Below are positions 1 to 8,398 of a stretch of DNA of 64,000 nucleotides, piece by piece. The notes below the pieces were generated by a model. The model was not told the origin of the DNA and searched no databases. It saw only the letters and a list, made by a program, of their open reading frames with translations. The stretch covers positions 1 to 64,000 of the forward strand of contig JAHHGV010000029.1 of assembly GCA_019359695.1 (NCBI GenBank), in the 5' to 3' direction. Made by a program: the position numbers and the translations under genes. The DNA is from Brasilonema angustatum HA4187-MV1. Lineage in GTDB: Bacteria; Cyanobacteriota; Cyanobacteriia; Cyanobacteriales; Nostocaceae. How positions within the stretch are numbered: the first letter of the stretch is position 1; every line of letters begins with the position of its first letter.

Positions 1-1525
1 CATTATTTTTCTGGTTTGAAGCTTGCTGTAATGGTGAAACTTCTTCTTGAAGTGGTATCGTTTGCTCAGAAACTAATGCGGTTGTTTCTAAATTCGGTGT
101 TGTCGGGTTAAATGTCTGGTTTGAAGCTTGCTGTAATGGTGAAACTTCCGAAGTTTGAGGTGATGCTATAGGCTCAAAAACAGGTGCAGTTGTTTGTGTA
201 TTTGGTGTTGTTGGGTTAAATGTCTGGTTTGAAGCTTGCTGTAATGCTGAAACTTCTTCTTGAAGTGGTATCGTTTGCTCAGAAACTGATGCGGTTGTTT
301 CTAAATTCGGTGTTGTCGGGTTAGATGTCTGGTTTGAAGCTTGCTGTAATGGTGAAACTTCCGAAGTTTGAGGTGATGCTATAGGCTCAAAAACAGGTGC
401 AGTTGTTTGTGTATTTGGTGTTGTTGGGTTAAATGTCTGGTTTGAAGCTTGCTGTAATAGTGAAACTTCTTCTTGAAGTGGTATCGTTTGCTCAGAAACT
501 AATGCGGTTGTTTCTAAATTCGGTGTTGTCGGGTTAAATGTCTGGTTTGAAGCTTGCTGTAATGGTGAAACTTCTTCTTGAAGTGGTATCGTTTGCTCAG
601 AAACTGATGCGGTTGTTTCTAAATTCGGTGTTGTCGGGTTAAATGTCTGGTTTGAAGCTTGCTGTAATGGTGAAACTTCTGAAGTTTGAGGTGATGCTGT
701 AAGCTCAGAAACATCCACCGTTGTTTCTGTATTTGGTGTTGTTGGGTTAAATGTTTGAGTTGAAGCTTGCTGTAATGGTGAAACTTCCGAAGTTTGAGAT
801 AATGCTGTAGGCTCAGAAACATCCACCGTTGTTTCTGTATTTGGTGCGATAGCATTATTTTTCTGGTTTGAAGCTTGCTGTAATGGTGAAACTTCTTCTT
901 GAAGTGGTATCGTTTGCTCAGAAACTAATGCGGTTGTTTCTAAATTCGGTGTTGTCGGGTTAAATGTCTGGTTTGAAGCTTGCTGTAATGGTGAAACTTC
1001 ATGTTTACCCTTCTTATTAGTCTTGGAGGATTTGGTTGTTTTTTTTGGTTGAGGTTTAGAATCTGATGTCGGTTTGGATTTTGTTTTTCTCTGAGATTTG
1101 GGTTTATTGTTTGCTTTTTTACCCAGAGGTGTATCTAAATCACCTAAATTATTTGAACTTAATGTCTCCGCTAGTTCATTGTTATTAACACTACTTTGAT
1201 GACGAACTGATAATACATCATCACTATTAGTACTTATGTCCTCATTTTGAGAGTAGCTTTCTAGTTCGGGAAATAAATCAATATTTCCATCACTATCATT
1301 CCAATAATTCAAATTTGCTAAAGAATCGGTGTTTAAAAATTTATTGTTTTGATGACTTGGCAATAAAAATTTTGATATAGTTAGCGGTGTATACTTAGCA
1401 ATAGGAGAAGCGGAATTACTGAGACGATGATTAGATTCTTGCGTCAAAGTTAATCTATTGGGTTGGCATAAAGATTCAGCTAAGCCGAGTCTATTGACTT
1501 TACTTGCCAATGGTTGAATATCCAT
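1..1525 (-). CDS. Repeat-rich Thr/Gln/Asn/Pro protein, 3' end beyond the window edge; N-terminus MDIQPLASKVNRLGLAESLCQPNRLTLTQESNHRLSN..., Lys/Pro-rich linker, then ~10 tandem 35/36-aa repeats (EVSPLQQASNQTFNPTTPN...)
   Basis: Reverse-strand reading frame opens at ATG (complement of 1523-1525) and stays open to position 1. Missed by the ORF track because it has no stop inside the window. Immediately upstream of the tube-protein gene, same strand. Confidence 0.8.
   Translation of the reverse strand, partial: MDIQPLASKVNRLGLAESLCQPNRLTLTQESNHRLSNSASPIAKYTPLTISKFLLPSHQNNKFLNTDSLANLNYWNDSDGNIDLFPELESYSQNEDISTNSDDVLSVRHQSSVNNNELAETLSSNNLGDLDTPLGKKANNKPKSQRKTKSKPTSDSKPQPKKTTKSSKTNKKGKHEVSPLQQASNQTFNPTTPNLETTALVSEQTIPLQEEVSPLQQASNQKNNAIAPNTETTVDVSEPTALSQTSEVSPLQQASTQTFNPTTPNTETTVDVSELTASPQTSEVSPLQQASNQTFNPTTPNLETTASVSEQTIPLQEEVSPLQQASNQTFNPTTPNLETTALVSEQTIPLQEEVSLLQQASNQTFNPTTPNTQTTAPVFEPIASPQTSEVSPLQQASNQTSNPTTPNLETTASVSEQTIPLQEEVSALQQASNQTFNPTTPNTQTTAPVFEPIASPQTSEVSPLQQASNQTFNPTTPNLETTALVSEQTIPLQEEVSPLQQASNQKNN
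11..1000 (-). repeat. Coding tandem repeat, alternating 105-bp and 108-bp units
   Basis: The motif ctggtttgaagcttgctgtaatggtgaaactt (or close variant) recurs at 11, 116, 224, 329, 437, 542, 647, 755, 863, 968. Confidence 0.95.
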
Positions 1526-1542
1526 ATAGTTCTATTTTGGTA

Positions 1543-2065
1543 TTACTTAGACTCAAAGAATCCTGATTTCATTATCCGTGTTGTCTTATTACCTCCACCT
1601 TTTTCTTTCCCGAATTGTAAACCTTCATAAGCTAAAGTTAATTCCTCAATTGCTGCTGCATTTCCATCTGCTTGCAATGCAGGCGCCTTCCATCCAATAG
1701 GAACAGCACCAATAAGTGTCCAACTCATCATCGTTTCACCTGCTTGATTAAAAACCAAAATATTTACATTGCGTCGAGATGTTTTTCCCTGTTCATCAAA
1801 AACTTCACTTATCCAATTCCAAAAACCTGGATGGTCAGTAACACCCCGCTTCAATGTCACGTCATTAAACTGGACTTGTCCCAAATACACCCTCTGTTGG
1901 TCGTTAACACCTCCCTCGTGGATAACCTTTTTCTGAATTTGGGCGCCTAGTCCTGAACATTCAGTGAAAGACGCTGCTATAGCGCTTTCGATCTCGATAT
2001 AAAACCGATTGGTTGTAACATAATTTAGTTCATGAGTAATGTTGCTATTATTACTACCTGCCATC
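1543..2065 (-). CDS. Phage-tail-like tube protein (gp19/Pvc1-like family)
   Basis: Protein MAGSNNSNITHELNYVTTNRFYIEIESAIAASFTECSGLGAQ...VTLKRGVTD...FWNWISEV; same fold signature as the ORF at 10612. Start probably the internal Met (MAGSNN). Confidence 0.8.
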
Positions 2066-2303
2066 AGAACCACCTTTTTTGACCGTAGTTACTTACTCTC
2101 TCTCGCTGATTACGAATATCTTCAAGTAACAGTTCATACACTCTGCGGGTGAGTGTATTTAACAAAAGCGAGTCTTTAAGACATCGTTCTGCATATGAGG
2201 ATACTCTGCTTGGATTAGATACTGCTGAAATACCAACATATCCTCCGGTTCCACCAACGTCCCCAAGAGGTGTGTAAAAGACTTCTGTTTTCTCTAAGTC
2301 CAT
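2064..2303 (-). CDS. Small conserved eCIS-locus protein, function unknown
   Basis: 79-aa ORF whose stop overlaps the start of the tube gene (TGATG), suggesting translational coupling. Confidence 0.6.
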   Translation of the reverse strand: MDLEKTEVFYTPLGDVGGTGGYVGISAVSNPSRVSSYAERCLKDSLLLNTLTRRVYELLLEDIRNQRERVSNYGQKRWF

Positions 2304-2334
2304 AATTGTTATGTTTATTTCTAACGCGATGTTC

Positions 2335-2368
2335 AGATTCCCGACTTCGTAAAAGTTGTCGGGAATCT
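2335..2368. repeat. Perfect 11-bp inverted repeat hairpin (AGATTCCCGAC / GTCGGGAATCT)
   Basis: Direct reading of 2335-2345 and 2358-2368; same family as the hairpin at ~11432-11457. Confidence 0.85.
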
Positions 2369-2555
2369 AATGTACCGCATCTGCTATTAAATCTAGGCTA
2401 AAGGCAGAGCATCAGAATCAAAAGTAGCCAAAGGTCTAACTTGTAGATACTCGGATTTTAATTCTCAATTATCAACAAAACCAGATATTTAGGTTGCGAT
2501 CGCGTAGCCTGTATTGTAAAACCTAATAAATTAAGTCTCTACATGTGGGGTATAA

Positions 2556-3155
2556 TTACATCACTGCGATCGTAAAAGTCACTAGACCATCTTGACCAAG
2601 CTGTAAAGAATCACCGTTGAGTATGCGGTAAGATACACCGGAATTAAGAAGATTACCGTTTAAATAAACACCATTTGTACTGGTATCAACAATCATATAA
2701 GCATTTTGCGACCAGTCCCAAAATATACGGGCATGGCGTCGAGAAACAATTCCTTCGTGAGAAATACCAGTTAGGTCAATTTCTGGTGGAGTTGGCATAT
2801 TTTGACTTCTACGCCCTATCGAACCACCTTCACTCCTCAATTGAAACTCTCTACCGGTAGAGTGGACAAGTTTCAAAACTGGCAGTCTTGGAGGAGTTGC
2901 GTTGTAAACAGGGGGTGTTGGGGGTGAGTATTCGCGCTGCTGGTATTGTGTTGCGTAAGGAGGAGGTTGATAGCTTGGTTGTTCCTGTATTGGTGCTTGT
3001 GGTTGAGCTGGTTGTGAGTTGATTGGGTTACTTGGTGTAGAAGGAATGACATTACCCAAAGGAGTCGAACACCAAGGACATACCTTGGCATTGTTTGGCA
3101 AAGCACGATTAAAATATTCGCAGTTAGGGTTAGGGCACCGATTTGCAGGCATCAT
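2556..3155 (-). CDS. Zinc-ribbon + FHA domain protein
   Basis: N-terminal CPNPNCEYF...CPWCSTPL; C-terminal GGSIGRRSQNMPTPPEIDLTGISHEGIVSRRHARI...VDTSTNGVYLNG (FHA core). Confidence 0.85.
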   Translation of the reverse strand: MMPANRCPNPNCEYFNRALPNNAKVCPWCSTPLGNVIPSTPSNPINSQPAQPQAPIQEQPSYQPPPYATQYQQREYSPPTPPVYNATPPRLPVLKLVHSTGREFQLRSEGGSIGRRSQNMPTPPEIDLTGISHEGIVSRRHARIFWDWSQNAYMIVDTSTNGVYLNGNLLNSGVSYRILNGDSLQLGQDGLVTFTIAVM

Positions 3156-5280
3156 TTCTTATATCATTAGGCATAGGTTGTAAGGGGACAAGACCTACCT
3201 TATTAAGTAAACACTGACCTTGAAGGGTTTGTAGCAGTTGAGCAAAAATAAAACCTCCTAACTGACGAGTATTGTCTTTAGGATACACTACATACAAAGG
3301 ATATCCCAAAGGATACAAAGGATAATTTGGTGTTTCATTTGGCTTAAATCTTGTAGGATCAAAATCTGGTCGAGCGCACAACCAATCTGAAGGTTCAATT
3401 GGTTGTTTCGTAGCGTGATTTAACAGCGGTTGAATCGTTTGGTTGCGATCATTGACTATTGCTAAGGGATAAACCGAACACTGATGCCAAGTTTTACTAA
3501 AGATACCGAAACTTATAATACCAGTCTGTGACTTAGAGTTTGCAGTACTAATCTGTCTTTGGGTATCACCTGTTTCTTTGGTTCGAGTTTTGGTAATTTT
3601 ATCAAATAAAGCTATGTCCTCTGAATTGTTTTCAAGAACTAGCTTTTTGAATTGCTGTATCGCTTCTGGTTCAGTTGGGACATAAGGTTCAATTGCAAGA
3701 GGAGGAGCATTTTTGTTAATTTGATCCCAATTTATAATTTTGCCTGTATATATGCCACGCAGGTCTTTAAGAGAGATTTTACCATCCAATTTTTTATGGA
3801 GACTAAAGTCGCCATTACTATATGCAATAAACACCAATAAACCATCATAAGCAACTTGTTCTGAATTCATATCATGTGTAATGTTGTTGTCGAATAAAGT
3901 TGTTATTGCAAAGTCTATTGTACCTTTTTCTTTTTGCACTTCTTCTATAGGTTGACTAACTTTTGTGATATCGTTAGACGGAATTTTTTTATAGGTAAAT
4001 GTTACTTTTGCATCTGGTTTTGGATTGGTTAAGATATTCTTTAATTTCGTTTCGTCATTTTCAGCGTTCTGTTCCAAAATATAACTCCAAGTACCATCCT
4101 TTTCTCCTGCGTAAGTAAATTTTCCTGAAGGTACGTTATCTACTTCAGAGAAATTTTGTACAAGTCTTTGCCATTCTGCATTCTGACCTTCGTCTAGTTT
4201 GAAACTCTGCCAAAAGTAATACCATATAGTGCCTCCCAGCAATAAAAAAGCCAGCACTCCCAGCCATAACCAATATTTTTTAGGAAAGCGCTTTTTCTGT
4301 TCTTGAGAGTCCGAAGATGGGCGTAGATTATCACTTTCATCGGGTTGAGGAAGTTTTAGCAGTTCCTGTCGCGCAATTTCTGCACTTCCGTAAGGAGTAT
4401 TGAAAGAAAGCAGACGATAGATAAACTGTTTTAAATAATTATCATTATCGGGCCATGTTTGATTGTTTTTGGGGTCAAGCTGCGTTTGCCCAACCCATAA
4501 CTGGAACGCTACTAACCCTAGAGATTCTAAATCCTGCACCCGAGTTTTAGCTGCAGGTTGAAGAATGCTAGGGGGAATAAATAGGTTTTCCCAGATAGCG
4601 AGATCACATAGATACACTACAAATCTTTGTTTATTTTCGACTTTAATTAATACGCTATCTAAATTAATATTGCCATGCTCTAAACCCCGCTGTACTTGAT
4701 TCGAGGAAAAACGCAGCTTTTGGGAGTGAAGAAATTCTAGAGTTTGTAGCACCTCACTCAACAACTCACGGACTTGTTCCGGCGTCATTGCACCATTTTG
4801 CTTTAAGTACTGTCTCAGCGTTTGGGATGGTTGTACATCTTTAGTAATTAAATAACAGCTTTCTCCTCTTTCGGGGCTAATAGCTTCCCAGGTTTGAATC
4901 AAGCGAAAGTTTTGAACTCGATTATCTGCTAAATCTATCCCTCCTACACGTTTAAAAGCTTCCTTACGTTTGAATGTTTCATCTTGGTTAAAAGTACGAC
5001 TAGGTAACAAGTACTCTTTAATAATTACTGGCTGTTTGTCTTTTAGCTGTATACCCGAATATAAACGTCCAAAACCCCGTACGCCGAGAAACTTTGTTAC
5101 CCGATAGCTACCCCTATACCCTTTAATCTCAGCTTCCTCTGGTAAAATTGTCGGAAAACCACACTCAAAACAAAACTTGGCGCCCTTGACTTCCTGCAAA
5201 GTTTCTATTATTTTCTCGCAATCCAAGTGAGCATTGTGAGAACAGGAGTACTCTTTGTAAAATAATTCGGTAGAAGACAT
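3130..5280 (-). CDS. Kinase-like domain (catalytic motif degenerate) - TM helix - PstS/periplasmic-binding-protein-like domain
   Basis: GVRGFGRLYSG glycine loop, VIIKEY lysine, HGNINLDSVL in place of HRD, TM WLWLGVLAFLLLGGTIWYYFW, C-terminal YDGLLVFIAYSNGD...LKDLRGIYTGKIINWDQI typical of phosphate-binding-like domains. Confidence 0.8.
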   Translation of the reverse strand: MSSTELFYKEYSCSHNAHLDCEKIIETLQEVKGAKFCFECGFPTILPEEAEIKGYRGSYRVTKFLGVRGFGRLYSGIQLKDKQPVIIKEYLLPSRTFNQDETFKRKEAFKRVGGIDLADNRVQNFRLIQTWEAISPERGESCYLITKDVQPSQTLRQYLKQNGAMTPEQVRELLSEVLQTLEFLHSQKLRFSSNQVQRGLEHGNINLDSVLIKVENKQRFVVYLCDLAIWENLFIPPSILQPAAKTRVQDLESLGLVAFQLWVGQTQLDPKNNQTWPDNDNYLKQFIYRLLSFNTPYGSAEIARQELLKLPQPDESDNLRPSSDSQEQKKRFPKKYWLWLGVLAFLLLGGTIWYYFWQSFKLDEGQNAEWQRLVQNFSEVDNVPSGKFTYAGEKDGTWSYILEQNAENDETKLKNILTNPKPDAKVTFTYKKIPSNDITKVSQPIEEVQKEKGTIDFAITTLFDNNITHDMNSEQVAYDGLLVFIAYSNGDFSLHKKLDGKISLKDLRGIYTGKIINWDQINKNAPPLAIEPYVPTEPEAIQQFKKLVLENNSEDIALFDKITKTRTKETGDTQRQISTANSKSQTGIISFGIFSKTWHQCSVYPLAIVNDRNQTIQPLLNHATKQPIEPSDWLCARPDFDPTRFKPNETPNYPLYPLGYPLYVVYPKDNTRQLGGFIFAQLLQTLQGQCLLNKVGLVPLQPMPNDIRNDACKSVP

Positions 5281-5303
5281 AATATAAATTCACTCAATTA
5301 ATA

Positions 5304-5990
5304 CTAAGCTTGAACCAGTCCTAATTTGATAGCAGCAACAATTGCTTGAGTCCTACTACTGACTTTCAATTTATCAAAAATATTCGTCAGATGAGCTTTG
5401 ACCGTGGCGACAGTCACATATAGATTTTTCGCTATTTCTTCGTTTGAGGCGCCTTGAGTCAATAATTGTAAAACTTCTTGTTCTCTTTCGGTTAGATGTA
5501 ACTGCGAAGACGCTTTATAAACGGAACTAGCATTTTCTTGAAAACAGCGGAAAAAACCACTTGCCGCTTCCGGTGGCAAATAAATTTCTGACTTAAGTAC
5601 CGTATTAATTGCATCACAAAGCTGATTTGCCACACGACTTTTAAAAACATAGCCAGCGGCGCCTTTTTGCATAGCTTGAAAAATCCACTTATCTTCTTGG
5701 TGGGCAGATAAAACCAAAACCCGACCCGAGTAAGAAATATCTTTCAAGCGTTCCATAGCTGTTATTCCATCACTATTTACCAATTCTAAATCGAGCAAAA
5801 TTAGATCGGGACTCTTTTGAATCGCTAATTTCACAACTTGCTCAACACAATCTGCTTCACCTACAACATTCACAGGTAATGAACCACTAGTGCTATAAAA
5901 ACCCAAAAGACTTCGCAAGCCTTGACGAAAACGCTCTTCATCATCAACTAGTAAAATCGAAATTTGTTTATTGTTCATAATCTTTTCCAT
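5304..5990 (-). CDS. NarL/LuxR-type response regulator
   Basis: ILLVDDEERFRQGL receiver, DLILLDLEL, LTEREQEVLQLLTQGASNEEIAKNLYVTVATVKAHLTNIFDKLKVSSRTQA HTH. Confidence 0.92.
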   Translation of the reverse strand: MEKIMNNKQISILLVDDEERFRQGLRSLLGFYSTSGSLPVNVVGEADCVEQVVKLAIQKSPDLILLDLELVNSDGITAMERLKDISYSGRVLVLSAHQEDKWIFQAMQKGAAGYVFKSRVANQLCDAINTVLKSEIYLPPEAASGFFRCFQENASSVYKASSQLHLTEREQEVLQLLTQGASNEEIAKNLYVTVATVKAHLTNIFDKLKVSSRTQAIVAAIKLGLVQA

Positions 5991-6017
5991 ATTGTGAGAT
6001 GCCCATCGAAACCCGTC

Positions 6018-7154
6018 TTAGTCATATTTCTTTTTAGTAGGTAATATCAAACAAAACTGTGCCCCTCCTGCGGATAAACTATCTGCCCAAAGATTTCCAC
6101 AATGGTCTAATACGATTTTTTTGGCTATAGTTAGACCCAATCCTGTACCACCAGGGCGCCGTGAATAAAACGGGGTGAAAATTTTTTGCATGTCCAAGAG
6201 TGAAATTCCTAGCCCTTGGTCTGAAATTTTAATTAATACTTCGTCGTAAAAAACCTGCCAACTAAAGGTGATGATGCCAGAATTAGGGCTAAAATGAATT
6301 GCATTACTAAGTAAATTATCAAACACTTGCTTCATCTGTAACTTATCTAAAGGTAAAGTAGCAGATGTATCAGGAATGTTAACTTTTAATTGTTTTTGAT
6401 TAATTAACGGTTGTAAGTACTTTATACTTTCGTCTACTATACTTCTGAGGTCTTGAGGAATTATTTTTAAATTAGACTGTTGACCACAGGATATTATATC
6501 GGTGAGATTAGTATCTAAATCATTCACGCTCTCGCAAATGATTGTTGCTTGCTCGCGCCAAGAATTATCTTTTAAGCCCAAAAATAAATTGTGTGCGTAA
6601 AGTTTGACTAAAGCAATGTTATTCCGCAATTGATGACCGACTTTATGAAGCACCTGTTCTAGTATCTCAGTCTTAGACTTTTGCTGCAAATTATCTGAGC
6701 ATACATCTATATGTTTACTTAGCATTTGGGCTGCATTTGTGACGTAATACCGCGATTTCTCCGCAAGAGGTGTGTGAGTGATTATTTGAACATATTCTGG
6801 TTTTTGATTTGTATAGCGGATAGGACAAATGTAAGAAAAATATTTTGGAAACAGAGCAAGTTGAAATTCATGTACATTCCAAACATGAGGAAAATCTGTT
6901 AACCAAGCTTCCGAGCGTAAATATGCTATTTCTTGTTGAGAAAAGCTAGGTTGATTATCTGCGTATTCGATTCTTTCTTTAAATGCTTTTAACGAAGGGT
7001 TATAGTAAAATATACGGACAAAGCAAATTGGCTCATGAAAGGTAAGTTGTTCTGCTTGTAACCCAATAAAAGTTTCTGTATCAAATGCGTGTAAATCATG
7101 GCAGTTACTTTTTTGTTTTTTAGGAGAGAAGCTGATATTCATAGCTTTACTCAC
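6018..7154 (-). CDS. Sensor histidine kinase
   Basis: HQLRNNIALVKLY H-box; LLSNAIHFSPNSG N-box; ISDQGLGISLLDMQKIFTPFYSRRPGGTGLGLTIAKKIV. Confidence 0.9.
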   Translation of the reverse strand: MSKAMNISFSPKKQKSNCHDLHAFDTETFIGLQAEQLTFHEPICFVRIFYYNPSLKAFKERIEYADNQPSFSQQEIAYLRSEAWLTDFPHVWNVHEFQLALFPKYFSYICPIRYTNQKPEYVQIITHTPLAEKSRYYVTNAAQMLSKHIDVCSDNLQQKSKTEILEQVLHKVGHQLRNNIALVKLYAHNLFLGLKDNSWREQATIICESVNDLDTNLTDIISCGQQSNLKIIPQDLRSIVDESIKYLQPLINQKQLKVNIPDTSATLPLDKLQMKQVFDNLLSNAIHFSPNSGIITFSWQVFYDEVLIKISDQGLGISLLDMQKIFTPFYSRRPGGTGLGLTIAKKIVLDHCGNLWADSLSAGGAQFCLILPTKKKYD

Positions 7155-7414
7155 TTTGATAGTAAATTCTGGTTTTCCTTTACTTCTACTTAGGAGATGC
7201 TTAAATTTCCTTATGCAGCCAAAAACAATATTTTTAGGCTTTATTAATATTTCTTAACAATTTTTAATATTACGTTATTATTACTTGTAACAAATAAATG
7301 ATTTTGAGTTTGGACGAAATCTCGACAAAAGTCTAATTACCAGAAGAGTTTGCATTCATATAACCTAGACATATCAATAGAAGCGTTAGTAGCAAGTATG
7401 GACATCATGCTTAC

Positions 7415-8317
7415 ATGATTATTTATATTCTTCAAACCCTAGCAGAAATTATCGCTGGAGGAACATCGCTTTCTAGTACGGAGCAAATTGAGTTTAGTCA
7501 TCCAAGTAATCGTAAAGAAGAAGGTGGAGGACCGATTCTCAATTTGTACGTTTATGACATTCGTCAGAGTAAGCAAATCCAACATTCGGGAAGGCAAGTT
7601 GAACGCAAGCTGACAGAAGCTAGGCAGGTTGAAAGCAAGCTGGAAAAATCTACGCAAACTGCTTCTTTGAATTGGTCTGCGACCTGGTTTGATGTTTCTA
7701 TGCTACTAACGGCTTGGGATCGGACGGCTTTAGGTGAGCATTACCTGCTTTCGCAAGCTTTAGGTGTACTACTACGCCACCGTGCCCTCAAGGAAGAGTT
7801 TCTGGTTCCCGAATTGCGCGGTTATGGAAATTTGAATATGACGGTTGCTGTAGAACCGCAAATTGAAGCTGGATCTTTGTGGAGTGCACTAACTATCGCT
7901 TTACGCCCAGCTTTGTATCTGATGGTGACAGTTCCTGTAGTGCCGCAAGTATCGCCAGTATATTTAGTTTGGCAACGAACTATCGGAGTAGACAATAATT
8001 TTCAACCTGAACTTGAACTGGAAAATGCAAGTGTTCATAGAAATGGAAGTATTGAAAGTTTCACCAAGCGGGTAGTAGTCGCAGGAATAGTCAAAAACGC
8101 TGTTACCAATTTACCGATGAAGGAAGCAAAAGTTGAGGTGATCGGAACTAAAGAATCAACTACTACCAATAAACAGGGGTTATTCTACTTTGAAGAACTT
8201 CGTAATGGTAACTATGTATTACAAATCAACAGTCCGGGATATTTGCCCCTTCAAGTCAATGCTTTGGTAGATGGTTCAAGCTGTACCTTCAAAGAAATCT
8301 CATTAAATCCCGCGTAG
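7415..8317 (+). CDS. eCIS Pvc16-like (DUF4255) protein with C-terminal carboxypeptidase-regulatory-like domain
   Basis: N-terminal IIYILQTLAEIIAGG...LYVYDIRQ...WFDVSMLLTAW...LGEHYLLSQALGVLLRH; C-terminal VVAGIVKNAVTNLPMKEAKVEVIGTKESTTTNKQGLFYFEELRNGNYVLQI. Confidence 0.85.
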   Translation: MIIYILQTLAEIIAGGTSLSSTEQIEFSHPSNRKEEGGGPILNLYVYDIRQSKQIQHSGRQVERKLTEARQVESKLEKSTQTASLNWSATWFDVSMLLTAWDRTALGEHYLLSQALGVLLRHRALKEEFLVPELRGYGNLNMTVAVEPQIEAGSLWSALTIALRPALYLMVTVPVVPQVSPVYLVWQRTIGVDNNFQPELELENASVHRNGSIESFTKRVVVAGIVKNAVTNLPMKEAKVEVIGTKESTTTNKQGLFYFEELRNGNYVLQINSPGYLPLQVNALVDGSSCTFKEISLNPA

Positions 8318-8340
8318 AGACGCGAAATTATGCGTAAAAT

Positions 8341-8354
8341 CGCGATATATCGCG
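8341..8354. repeat. Perfect palindrome CGCGATATATCGCG (also at 11493-11506)
   Basis: Exact palindrome between the Pvc16-like and sheath genes. Confidence 0.85.
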
Positions 8355-8398
8355 TTTAGACAGATGGTTGATTAAATTTTTACATTGGAGATATTTTT

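Noticed and set aside
619-855. ORF on the minus strand within the repeat region (78 aa, HHYSKLQ repeats)
   Set aside because: Out-of-frame shadow of the repeat-rich CDS 1-1525; its repetitiveness is inherited from the DNA repeat.
2675-2860. Numerous small ORFs antisense to clear genes (e.g. 2675-2860, 8647-8973, 14814-15386, 29625-29807, 52241-52663, 59728-60051)
   Set aside because: Lie opposite strongly supported coding sequences with no motifs; typical six-frame noise.
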